DNA from: an uncultured Clostridia bacterium
GTDB taxonomy: Bacteria; Bacillota; Clostridia; Oscillospirales; CAG-272
Length of the DNA: 5,731 nt
Reading direction: 5' to 3'
NCBI GenBank assembly: GCA_937934385.1
Contig: CALGZV010000316.1
Coordinates: forward strand, 1 to 5,731
Below, piece by piece: positions 1 through 5,731 of the stretch. The notes below the pieces were generated by a model. It was not told where the DNA came from and did not search any database. It saw nothing but the letters and a program-made list of their open reading frames with translations. How positions within the stretch are numbered: position 1 is the first letter of the stretch; every line of letters starts with the position of its first letter. The translations under genes and the position numbers were made by a program.

Positions 1-942
<942 letters not shown>

Positions 943-962
943 TTATTGTGCTGCCGCGCCTA

Positions 963-991
963 TTGACAAAAGAAAATAATGATGATATAAT
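963..991 (+). promoter_or_regulatory. Full-consensus sigma-A promoter for the SorE-family gene
   Basis: TTGACA (963-968) and TATAAT (986-991) are both perfect and are separated by exactly 17 bp, the optimal spacing for the housekeeping sigma factor. Transcription should start near 998, giving a leader of about 130 nt before the ATG at 1129. A promoter this strong upstream of a catabolic gene suggests control by a repressor or through the leader rather than by an activator; that part is inference. No catabolite-response (cre) consensus was recognised nearby. Confidence 0.75.
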
Positions 992-1058
992 AACCTTTGA
1001 TAATTATTTCCGTAAGAGGGATCATTATGCGCTTAAAGACAATTTTATCATATCTGTT

Positions 1059-1087
1059 ATTATAGCATATTTTACCCGAAAAAGCAA
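1059..1087 (-). promoter_or_regulatory. Predicted sigma-A promoter for ligA (extended -10)
   Basis: On the minus strand, TTGCTT (1087-1082) is followed after exactly 17 bp by a perfect TATAAT (1064-1059). The -10 is preceded by TGC, giving an extended -10 (TGCTATAAT). Transcription would start near 1052 and leave a leader of about 150 nt before the ligA ATG at 900. The -35 matches four of six consensus bases. No better minus-strand promoter was found nearer to ligA. This is a prediction from motif and spacing only. Confidence 0.55.
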
Positions 1088-1097
1088 GTAATATCAT

Positions 1098-1110
1098 TTT
1101 TGTGACAAAA
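1098..1110. promoter_or_regulatory. 13-bp perfect palindrome beside the ribosome-binding site (candidate operator)
   Basis: TTTTGT-G-ACAAAA is a perfect inverted repeat around one central base. It ends 4 bp before the AAGGAG ribosome-binding sequence and about 100 bp downstream of the predicted transcription start. A dimeric repressor bound here could block elongation, but the match to any named regulator is not established. Because the arms are AT-rich, chance is a real alternative. Confidence 0.3.
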
Positions 1111-1114
1111 TAAA

Positions 1115-1120
1115 AAGGAG
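1115..1120 (+). promoter_or_regulatory. Shine-Dalgarno sequence of the SorE-family gene
   Basis: AAGGAG lies 8 nt before the ATG at 1129, which fixes that start. It is the strongest ribosome-binding match in the window and fits a highly translated first gene of an operon. Confidence 0.85.
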
Positions 1121-1128
1121 CAGTAAAA

Positions 1129-2391
1129 ATGAAAACCAAAGCAGTCAGAATTTACGGCAAGAATGACCTCCGTCTGGAGGAGTTTGAGCTTCCCGAAATG
1201 GGTGAGGACGAAATACTCGCGCATGTTATATCGGACAGTGTGTGCATGTCATCGCACAAAGCGGCTCTCCAGGGTCCCGATCATAAAAGAGTTCCGAACG
1301 ATGTTGCAGAGAACCCGACTATTATCGGACATGAGTTCTGCGGAGAGATCGTAAAGGTCGGTTCCAAATGGGCAGATCAGTTCAAACCGGGCGACCGTTT
1401 CTCCATTCAGCCTGCAATGAACTATAAGGGAAGCCTCAATGCACCCGGATATTCCTATAAGTATATCGGCGGGGACTCTACATATGTTATTATCCCGAAC
1501 GAGGTTATGGAGACAGGCTGTCTGCTTTCCTATAAAGGTGATGCATTCTTCTACGGTTCTCTTGCAGAGCCGGTTTCCTGCATTGTCGGAGCTTTTCACG
1601 CAAACTATCACACGACTCCCGGTAAGTACGTACATTCTATGGGAATAGTCGAGGGCGGCTGTGTTGCTATTCTTGCCGGAGCAGGCCCTATGGGACTCGG
1701 AGCTATCGACTATGCGATCGGCTGCGACCGCAAGCCTTCTCTTGTTGTCGTTACCGACCTTGACGATGCACGTCTTGAGCGCGCTGAGCAGATCCTTTCT
1801 GTAAAGAAGGCTGAAGCAAAGGGCGTAAAACTCGTATATCTCAATACAGGAAAGCTCGAAGATCCGGTTGCGTATATGATGGAGCTTACCGGCGGTAAGG
1901 GTTATAACGATGTATTTGTATATGCTCCTGTAAAGCCTGTTGTAGAAATGGGCGATAAGCTTCTTGCACGTGACGGCTGCCTTAACTTCTTCGCAGGTCC
2001 TACAAATCAGGCGTTCTCCGCTGAATTCAACTTCTACAACGTACACTATGCATTTACTCATATCGTCGGAACGAGCGGCGGAAACACAGACGATATGCGC
2101 GAAGCTCTCCGCATGATGGAAAACGGAGATATTAACCCCGCTGCGATGATCACACACATCGGCGGACTTAACACCGTTGTTGATACAGTCATCAACCTTC
2201 CTGAGATCAAGGGAGGAAAGAAGCTTATATATACAAACAAGGAGATGCCCCTTGTTGCTATTGCAGATTTTGCCGAACTCGGTAAGACAGATCCTTTCTA
2301 TGCCGATCTTGCGGAAATCTGCGGCAGAAACAACAATCTGTGGTGCCTTGAGGCAGAGCAGTACGTTCTGAAGAACGCAAAGGATATCTGA
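1129..2391 (+). CDS. Zinc-dependent medium-chain dehydrogenase, SorE (L-sorbose-1-phosphate reductase) family
   Basis: Members of this family reduce L-sorbose 1-phosphate to D-glucitol 6-phosphate with NAD(P)H in the cytoplasm, as part of sorbose use. The 420-aa product has the GroES-like fold of zinc alcohol dehydrogenases at the N-terminus, with likely catalytic-zinc ligands Cys39 (SVCMSSHK), His68-Glu69 (IIGHEF) and Glu147 (LAEP). The Rossmann domain follows, with AGAGPMGLGA (183-192) as the dinucleotide loop and Asp210 at the end of the second strand, which leans toward NAD(H) over NADP(H). The four-cysteine structural-zinc lobe of classical alcohol dehydrogenases is absent. Length and the C-terminal extension, including HIGGLNTV and the tail after about residue 370, fit SorE-type proteins of about 410-430 aa. 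It is the first gene of the plus-strand group, followed 241 bp later by a fusion enzyme whose C-terminal half could use its product. The true substrate may be another ketose phosphate. Confidence 0.85.
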   Translation: MKTKAVRIYGKNDLRLEEFELPEMGEDEILAHVISDSVCMSSHKAALQGPDHKRVPNDVAENPTIIGHEFCGEIVKVGSKWADQFKPGDRFSIQPAMNYKGSLNAPGYSYKYIGGDSTYVIIPNEVMETGCLLSYKGDAFFYGSLAEPVSCIVGAFHANYHTTPGKYVHSMGIVEGGCVAILAGAGPMGLGAIDYAIGCDRKPSLVVVTDLDDARLERAEQILSVKKAEAKGVKLVYLNTGKLEDPVAYMMELTGGKGYNDVFVYAPVKPVVEMGDKLLARDGCLNFFAGPTNQAFSAEFNFYNVHYAFTHIVGTSGGNTDDMREALRMMENGDINPAAMITHIGGLNTVVDTVINLPEIKGGKKLIYTNKEMPLVAIADFAELGKTDPFYADLAEICGRNNNLWCLEAEQYVLKNAKDI

Positions 2392-2467
2392 TCATATACC
2401 GGACTTTCCGGATAAACAGTCGGGAAAGAACTCTTTGTTTTACCCGAAGCAACAAGGTTCCGGGGCT

Positions 2468-2504
2468 CCCGCCCGCAAGCTGTGATTTCGTCCGGCGGGT
2501 CGGG
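2468..2504 (+). other. GC-rich stem-loop in the first intergenic spacer
   Basis: CCCG-CCCGC (2468-2476) pairs with GCGGG-T-CGGG (2495-2504), giving nine G-C pairs with one bulged T at 2500 and an 18-nt loop. It is the most GC-rich stretch of the gap. No run of T follows, so it is not a clear terminator. It may be a structural or processing element of the intercistronic RNA. Confidence 0.4.
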
Positions 2505-2520
2505 TCCTCATTACCGTGTT

Positions 2521-2551
2521 TTCAGAGCCGTCCTTAAAAGACGGCTCTGAA
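2521..2551 (+). other. 12-bp perfect stem-loop without a U-tract (processing or decayed terminator element)
   Basis: TTCAGAGCCGTC (2521-2532) and GACGGCTCTGAA (2540-2551) are exact reverse complements with a 7-nt CTTAAAA loop. Neither strand has a T-run directly after the stem; the plus strand continues TTGTAAAAAAG. Readthrough into the next gene is therefore plausible, and the stem could stabilise the 3' end of the SorE-family message after cleavage or pausing. A small ATTGT/ACAAT inverted repeat sits immediately downstream (2552-2567). Confidence 0.5.
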
Positions 2552-2567
2552 TTGTAAAAAAGACAAT

Positions 2568-2590
2568 ACGCCGCCCTACGGAGGGCGCGT
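2568..2590 (+). other. Stem-loop upstream of the aldolase/dehydrogenase ribosome-binding site
   Basis: ACGC(c)GCCCT pairs with AGGGCGCGT, giving nine base pairs, one bulged C (2572) and an ACGG tetraloop (2578-2581). It ends about 30 nt before the Shine-Dalgarno sequence and is followed by an alternating AT run (2600-2610), which should be unstructured. Its layout resembles the hairpin in the next gap (4598-4617). Its role is unknown. Confidence 0.4.
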
Positions 2591-2619
2591 CATGTAGTCA
2601 TATATATATAAATGAAGTG

Positions 2620-2624
2620 AAAGG
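2620..2624 (+). promoter_or_regulatory. Shine-Dalgarno sequence of the aldolase/dehydrogenase fusion
   Basis: AAAGG lies 8 nt before the ATG at 2633 and selects that codon over the later in-frame Met12. No convincing -35/-10 pair was found in the gap: the TATATATATAAA at 2601-2612 has no -35-like hexamer at suitable distance. Cotranscription from the upstream promoter is therefore the simplest reading. Confidence 0.65.
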
Positions 2625-2632
2625 CAACTGTA

Positions 2633-4570
2633 ATGTTTGAAAATGAACTTAAAGCGCTTGCCGGGATGAGCAATAAATTCGGCTCCGATGCCGAATACGT
2701 TCTCGCAGGCGGAGGAAATACCTCTTTTAAGAATGAGGATTATCTTTTTGTCAAGGGTTCGGGTACCTCTCTTGCGACTATAAAACCCGATGAATTTGTA
2801 AAAATGGACCGTCGTGCGCTCCACGCAATGTGGGATAAGAAATATCCGGAAAATGAGGAGGAGCGCGAAGCTGCCGTTCTCGAGGATATGATGGCGGCAA
2901 GAGTATACGGCGAGACTCGCCGTCCGAGCGTTGAAACTCTGCTTCATGAGCTGTTTGAACAGAAATATGTTCTTCATGTTCATCCGGCTGCAATAAACGG
3001 TGTAACATGCTCTGTAGACGGTGCTGAATGCGTAAAGAAGCTGTTTCCCGACGCAGTATGGGTTCCGGTATGCAAGCCCGGATATATTCTCGCACTGAAC
3101 TGCCGCGATGCTATCAAAGCAAAGATGGAGAAAAACGGCGGAGTATTCCCTCAGATACTTCTTCTTCAGAATCACGGTCTGTTCGTGGCTGCCGATACAG
3201 CGGAAGAGGCAGGAGCGCTTGCCGAGCAGGTATATACCCGTATTCAGCATGAAGCTGCGAAATGTCTCCCCGACATGACTCCGGTCGAGGATTTTGATAT
3301 TGACCGTGCTGCTTCTATCGCACCGGTACTCCGTATGCTTTATTCAGGCGGAACCTGCGAAGCTGCTGTCAAGTTTACATGCAACAAAGCTGTTCTTGAG
3401 TATGATCCTTCTACGAAGAGCCTTACACCCGACCATATCGTTTATACAAAGGCGGCGCAGCTTGTTATAGCGGCTGATTCCGATAACGACGGTATTGTCC
3501 GTGCGTTTAATGAGTTCACCGAAAAGAACGGTTATATGCCGCGCATAGTTCTTGTAAGCGGTCTCGGAATGTTCGCATGCGGAAAGAATATAAAGGAAGC
3601 TTCTATAGCACAGGAAGTATTTCTTGATGCAGTTAAGATTACGGTTTACGCAAAGAATTACGGCGGAGTTCAGGCTATGCCCGACTGGCTTATAGATTTT
3701 ATCGTAAACTGGGAGGTAGAGAGCTACCGCAGTAAGGTAAGTCTTGCGGCTGCTTCGAGGAAGCGTCTTGAGGGTAAGATAGTTGTCGTTACCGGAGGCG
3801 CGCAGGGATTCGGAAAGGGAATTGCCGACGCAATGGCTGCCGAGGGAGCAAACGTTGTTATCGCTGATATGAACGCCGACGGCGCTAAAGCTACTGCGGA
3901 TACATACGGAATTCACGGTTTCTCTGTCGCTGCAAATGTAACTGACGAAAACTCCGTTAAGAATATGATCGACCGTACGGTGCTTGCATTCGGCGGACTC
4001 GATGTATTTGTAAATAACGCAGGAATTGCAAAAGCGGGAAGCCTTGAAGAGATGACTCAGAAAACTCTTGAATTTGTTACTGCCGTCAACTACACCGGAT
4101 ACTATCTCTGCGCTAAGTATGCATCACGCGTAATGAAGCTTCAGCATCAGATCGCACCGTCTTATATGATGGATATTATTGAGATCAACTCTAAATCCGG
4201 ACTTGAAGGTTCGAATAAGAACTTTGCATATGCCGGAAGTAAATTCGGAGGAATCGGACTTACACAGTCGTTCGCTCTTGAGCTTGTTCCTTACAATATC
4301 AAGGTTAATGCAGTGTGCCCCGGTAACTTCCTCAACGGACCGCTGTGGAGCGATCCTGAAAAAGGACTTTTTGTACAGTATCTTAATGCAGGCAAGGTTC
4401 CCGGTGCGAAGACTGTCGAGGATGTACGCCGTTTCTACGAGAGCAAGGTTCCGATGAACCGTGGATGCGAGACTATCGACGTTGCACGCGCACTCTTCTA
4501 TATTATTGAGCAGGAGTACGAGACAGGACAGGCTATCCCCGTAACCGGCGGACAGGTAATGCTTAAGTAA
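2633..4570 (+). CDS. Class II aldolase / SrlD-like short-chain dehydrogenase fusion protein
   Basis: The N-terminal half (about residues 1-215) is a class II, zinc-dependent aldolase/epimerase domain. It has the phosphate-binding GGGNTS (26-31) and GSGTS (42-46), likely catalytic Glu101 in PSVET, and zinc ligands His115 and His117 (HVHP) and His181 (QNHG). Residues about 265-345 are a connecting module like that of bifunctional rhamnulose-phosphate aldolases (RhaE-RhaW). The C-terminal half (380-645) is a complete short-chain dehydrogenase: TGGAQGFG (387-394), Asp412 favouring NAD, NNAG (461-464), Asn486, Ser520, Tyr533 and Lys537. Phrases such as INSKSG, KFGGIGLTQS, KVPMNRGC and VTGGQVM match sorbitol-6-phosphate 2-dehydrogenase (SrlD/SorD) rather than the lactaldehyde dehydrogenase of RhaEW. 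All catalytic residues appear intact in both halves. It probably acts in the cytoplasm on ketose or hexitol phosphates, together with the SorE-family enzyme upstream. The exact substrates are unknown. Confidence 0.88.
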   Translation: MFENELKALAGMSNKFGSDAEYVLAGGGNTSFKNEDYLFVKGSGTSLATIKPDEFVKMDRRALHAMWDKKYPENEEEREAAVLEDMMAARVYGETRRPSVETLLHELFEQKYVLHVHPAAINGVTCSVDGAECVKKLFPDAVWVPVCKPGYILALNCRDAIKAKMEKNGGVFPQILLLQNHGLFVAADTAEEAGALAEQVYTRIQHEAAKCLPDMTPVEDFDIDRAASIAPVLRMLYSGGTCEAAVKFTCNKAVLEYDPSTKSLTPDHIVYTKAAQLVIAADSDNDGIVRAFNEFTEKNGYMPRIVLVSGLGMFACGKNIKEASIAQEVFLDAVKITVYAKNYGGVQAMPDWLIDFIVNWEVESYRSKVSLAAASRKRLEGKIVVVTGGAQGFGKGIADAMAAEGANVVIADMNADGAKATADTYGIHGFSVAANVTDENSVKNMIDRTVLAFGGLDVFVNNAGIAKAGSLEEMTQKTLEFVTAVNYTGYYLCAKYASRVMKLQHQIAPSYMMDIIEINSKSGLEGSNKNFAYAGSKFGGIGLTQSFALELVPYNIKVNAVCPGNFLNGPLWSDPEKGLFVQYLNAGKVPGAKTVEDVRRFYESKVPMNRGCETIDVARALFYIIEQEYETGQAIPVTGGQVMLK

Positions 4571-4597
4571 GATTCAAACATCAAATAAAGATGCGCT

Positions 4598-4617
4598 GCC
4601 TCCCTTTTAAGGGAGGC
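4598..4617 (+). other. Perfect hairpin in the second intergenic spacer
   Basis: GCCTCCCTT and AAGGGAGGC form a nine-pair stem around TT (in practice a TTTA-type tetraloop). It starts 27 nt after the stop codon of the fusion gene. The downstream bases GTGTGTCG contain no T-run, so intrinsic termination would be weak. It may mark a processing site that separates the stability of the fusion and PHP messages. Confidence 0.5.
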
Positions 4618-4640
4618 GTGTGTCGTTAGAAACGGACAGG

Positions 4641-4674
4641 CGCGGGGCATACTGTCAGTTGAGTGCGCCCGGCG
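4641..4674 (+). other. Second stem-loop between the fusion gene and the PHP gene
   Basis: CGCGGGGCA (4641-4649) pairs with TGC-g-CCCG-g-CG (4664-4674), giving nine pairs with two bulged G residues and a 14-nt loop. It ends 20 nt before the Shine-Dalgarno sequence of the PHP gene and is followed by an AT-rich stretch. Its function is unknown, and bulges make it less certain than the hairpin before it. Confidence 0.3.
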
Positions 4675-4694
4675 ATATAAAAGTGATAAAAATC

Positions 4695-4701
4695 AAGGGA
4701 G
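4695..4701 (+). promoter_or_regulatory. Shine-Dalgarno sequence of the PHP gene
   Basis: AAGGGAG lies 8 nt before the ATG at 4710 and 11 nt before the second ATG at 4713. The spacing favours 4710 as the start, although the two codons are adjacent and differ by one residue only. Confidence 0.75.
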
Positions 4702-4709
4702 ATCAAAAA

Positions 4710-5731
4710 ATGATGACACTCGAACAGCTGCGCGATATAAAAGCGCGCACCGACAAAGGCGAGCTTCCTGCTCCGCCCGATACCGATTATGTAAATAATC
4801 ATATTCATACGACCTATTCTTTCTCTCCGTATAATCCTACCGAGGCTGTATACATGGCATGGAAGAACGGTCTTAAAACTGCCGGAATCATGGATCATGA
4901 TTCTGCAAGCGGTGCAAAAGAGTTTATTGAGGCAGGAAAAATTATCGGAATGCCTGTTACCTGCGGAATTGAATGCCGCATCGACATGTCCATGACAGCG
5001 CTTAACGGCCGCCGGATCAATAACCCCGACCAGAAATCTGTGGCATACGTTGCAATGCACGGTATTCCTCATCAGAATATTGACCGGGTGGACGCTTTCC
5101 TTGAGCCCTATCGCGCAAAGCGCAATATCCGCAATAAAAAGATGTGTGAGAACATAACCGAGCTTGTAAAGCCTTACGGACTTTCTCTCGATTTTGAGAA
5201 GGATGTGCTTCCGATCTCAAATTATGCTGTAGGCGGTTCGGTTACCGAGCGTCATATTCTTTTTGCTCTCGCGAAGAAAATCACGTCTATTTACAAGACT
5301 CCTGCGGAAGATCGGAAGATAAAGCTTTCGGAAAAACTTCGCGGCTTTATTGCCGACGGAGATAAGACTCCCGAATTCTATGAGTATGATATTCTCGGTG
5401 TTCTCAAGAGCGACCTTGTCGAAAAATTCTATATTCCCGCAACCGATGAGTGTCCTGCGGCTCCTGACTTTATAAAGATGGTACACGATAACGGAGGTAT
5501 TGCGGCGTACGCATATCTCGGCGATATCGGTGAGTCGGTCACTGGTGACAAAAAGGCACAGAAGTTTGAGGACGAATACCTTGATCTGCTGGTGGATGTC
5601 ATAAAGGAGCTTGGATTTGACGCTATTACATATATGCCGACACGTAATACGCTTGAGCAGCTTCAGCGCATCATGAAGATCTGCAAGGATAATAATTTCT
5701 TCCAGATCAGCGGCGAAGATATTAACTCACC
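4710..5731 (+). CDS. PHP-domain metal-dependent phosphoesterase-like protein (C-terminus beyond right edge)
   Basis: PHP-fold proteins are metal-dependent phosphoesterases or nucleases related to histidinol phosphatase and to the PHP module of DNA polymerase III. The 340 codons seen here are open to the window edge. Metal-site motifs are HIH (His31, His33) in NHIHTTYSFSP, MDHDS (Asp62-His63-Asp64), GIEC (Glu88) and probably His117 in VAMHG. A long region of about 200 residues follows, then MVHDNGGIAAYAYL (257-270) at the place where PHP proteins usually have an AHP motif, and SGEDIN (334-339) where they usually have GSDxH; in both, a usual histidine is replaced (Tyr269, Asn339). No signal peptide or membrane segment is visible, so it is probably cytoplasmic. 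Its place 139 bp after the fusion gene, same strand, suggests it acts on a phosphorylated sugar or intermediate of the same pathway. Substrate and activity are unknown. Confidence 0.85.
   Translation, partial: MMTLEQLRDIKARTDKGELPAPPDTDYVNNHIHTTYSFSPYNPTEAVYMAWKNGLKTAGIMDHDSASGAKEFIEAGKIIGMPVTCGIECRIDMSMTALNGRRINNPDQKSVAYVAMHGIPHQNIDRVDAFLEPYRAKRNIRNKKMCENITELVKPYGLSLDFEKDVLPISNYAVGGSVTERHILFALAKKITSIYKTPAEDRKIKLSEKLRGFIADGDKTPEFYEYDILGVLKSDLVEKFYIPATDECPAAPDFIKMVHDNGGIAAYAYLGDIGESVTGDKKAQKFEDEYLDLLVDVIKELGFDAITYMPTRNTLEQLQRIMKICKDNNFFQISGEDINS

Larger units (their letters stand above)
2392..2632. other. Non-coding intercistronic spacer rich in inverted repeats
   Basis: No plausible gene lies in these 241 bases on either strand. 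Besides the three hairpins listed separately, there is a short CCGGA-CTT-TCCGG repeat at 2399-2411 and a TCGGG...CCCGA pair (2420-2424 with 2443-2447) enclosing AAAGA-AC-TCTTT (2425-2436). Together these occupy well over half of the gap. No tRNA, T-box or known riboswitch core was recognised. Confidence 0.6.

Noticed and set aside
976..1028. Inverted repeat ATAATGAT / ATCATTAT around the rightward -10 and start site
   Set aside because: The arms are only 8 bp, AT-rich and 37 bp apart, so they are too likely by chance in this sequence to call an operator.
1249..2157. Long open frame of 302 codons on the minus strand
   Set aside because: It is entirely antisense to the SorE-family gene. Its composition is unlike a normal protein, and no family or ribosome-binding site was recognised; the plus-strand gene has clear motifs.
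2601..2612. TATATATATAAA as a possible -10 box for a separate promoter of the fusion gene
   Set aside because: No -35-like hexamer lies 16-18 bp upstream; that region is a GC-rich hairpin.
2576..3250. Open frame of 224 codons on the minus strand
   Set aside because: It overlaps the aldolase domain in antisense, and no recognisable domain or start signal was found.
3344..3916. Open frame of 190 codons on the minus strand
   Set aside because: It is antisense to the middle of the fusion gene and shows no family signature.
4672..4743. Direct repeat GCGATATAAAAG at 4672-4683 and 4732-4743
   Set aside because: A single repeated 12-mer is expected about once by chance in a window this size, and the second copy is inside the PHP coding sequence.
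4626..5486. Three minus-strand open frames in this stretch
   Set aside because: They lie opposite the start and middle of the PHP gene, which has an uninterrupted frame, a Shine-Dalgarno sequence and PHP motifs.

Overview
The window looks like the chromosome of an anaerobic Firmicute, most likely a gut-type Clostridia member. The reasons are moderate GC with AT-rich gaps, purine-rich Shine-Dalgarno sequences before every gene, sigma-A-type promoters, a LigA of the Firmicutes YY type, and sugar-phosphate genes of a kind common in that group. No species can be named from the sequence alone. No mobile element, CRISPR array, tRNA or rRNA is visible.

Layout: (1) Bases 1-900, minus strand: the N-terminal 300 codons of NAD-dependent DNA ligase LigA, cut by the left edge. 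(2) Bases 901-1128: a divergent control region. It has a full-consensus promoter reading right (TTGACA, 17 bp, TATAAT), an extended -10 promoter reading left toward ligA, and a 13-bp palindrome touching the ribosome-binding region of the next gene. (3) Bases 1129-2391, plus: a zinc-dependent medium-chain dehydrogenase of the SorE (L-sorbose-1-phosphate reductase) family. (4) Bases 2392-2632: a gap with no gene but up to four predicted stem-loops. (5) Bases 2633-4570, plus: a 645-aa fusion of a class II (FucA/RhaD-type) aldolase and a SrlD/SorD-like sorbitol-6-phosphate dehydrogenase. (6) Bases 4571-4709: a short gap with two more stem-loops. (7) Bases 4710-5731, plus: a PHP-domain protein with 340 codons visible, cut by the right edge.

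The three plus-strand genes probably form one catabolic unit. A SorE-type reductase makes D-glucitol 6-phosphate from L-sorbose 1-phosphate, and a SrlD-type dehydrogenase oxidises that to D-fructose 6-phosphate, so the two redox domains could work as a shuttle. The aldolase half would instead split a ketose 1-phosphate into dihydroxyacetone phosphate and an aldehyde, and the PHP protein could be a phosphoesterase. The real substrate is not fixed by the sequence, and no transporter, kinase or regulator lies in the window. The most interesting points are the aldolase/hexitol-phosphate dehydrogenase fusion beside SorE and PHP, the altered metal-site residues of the PHP protein, the hairpin-rich spacers, and the opposed promoters with complementary leaders.
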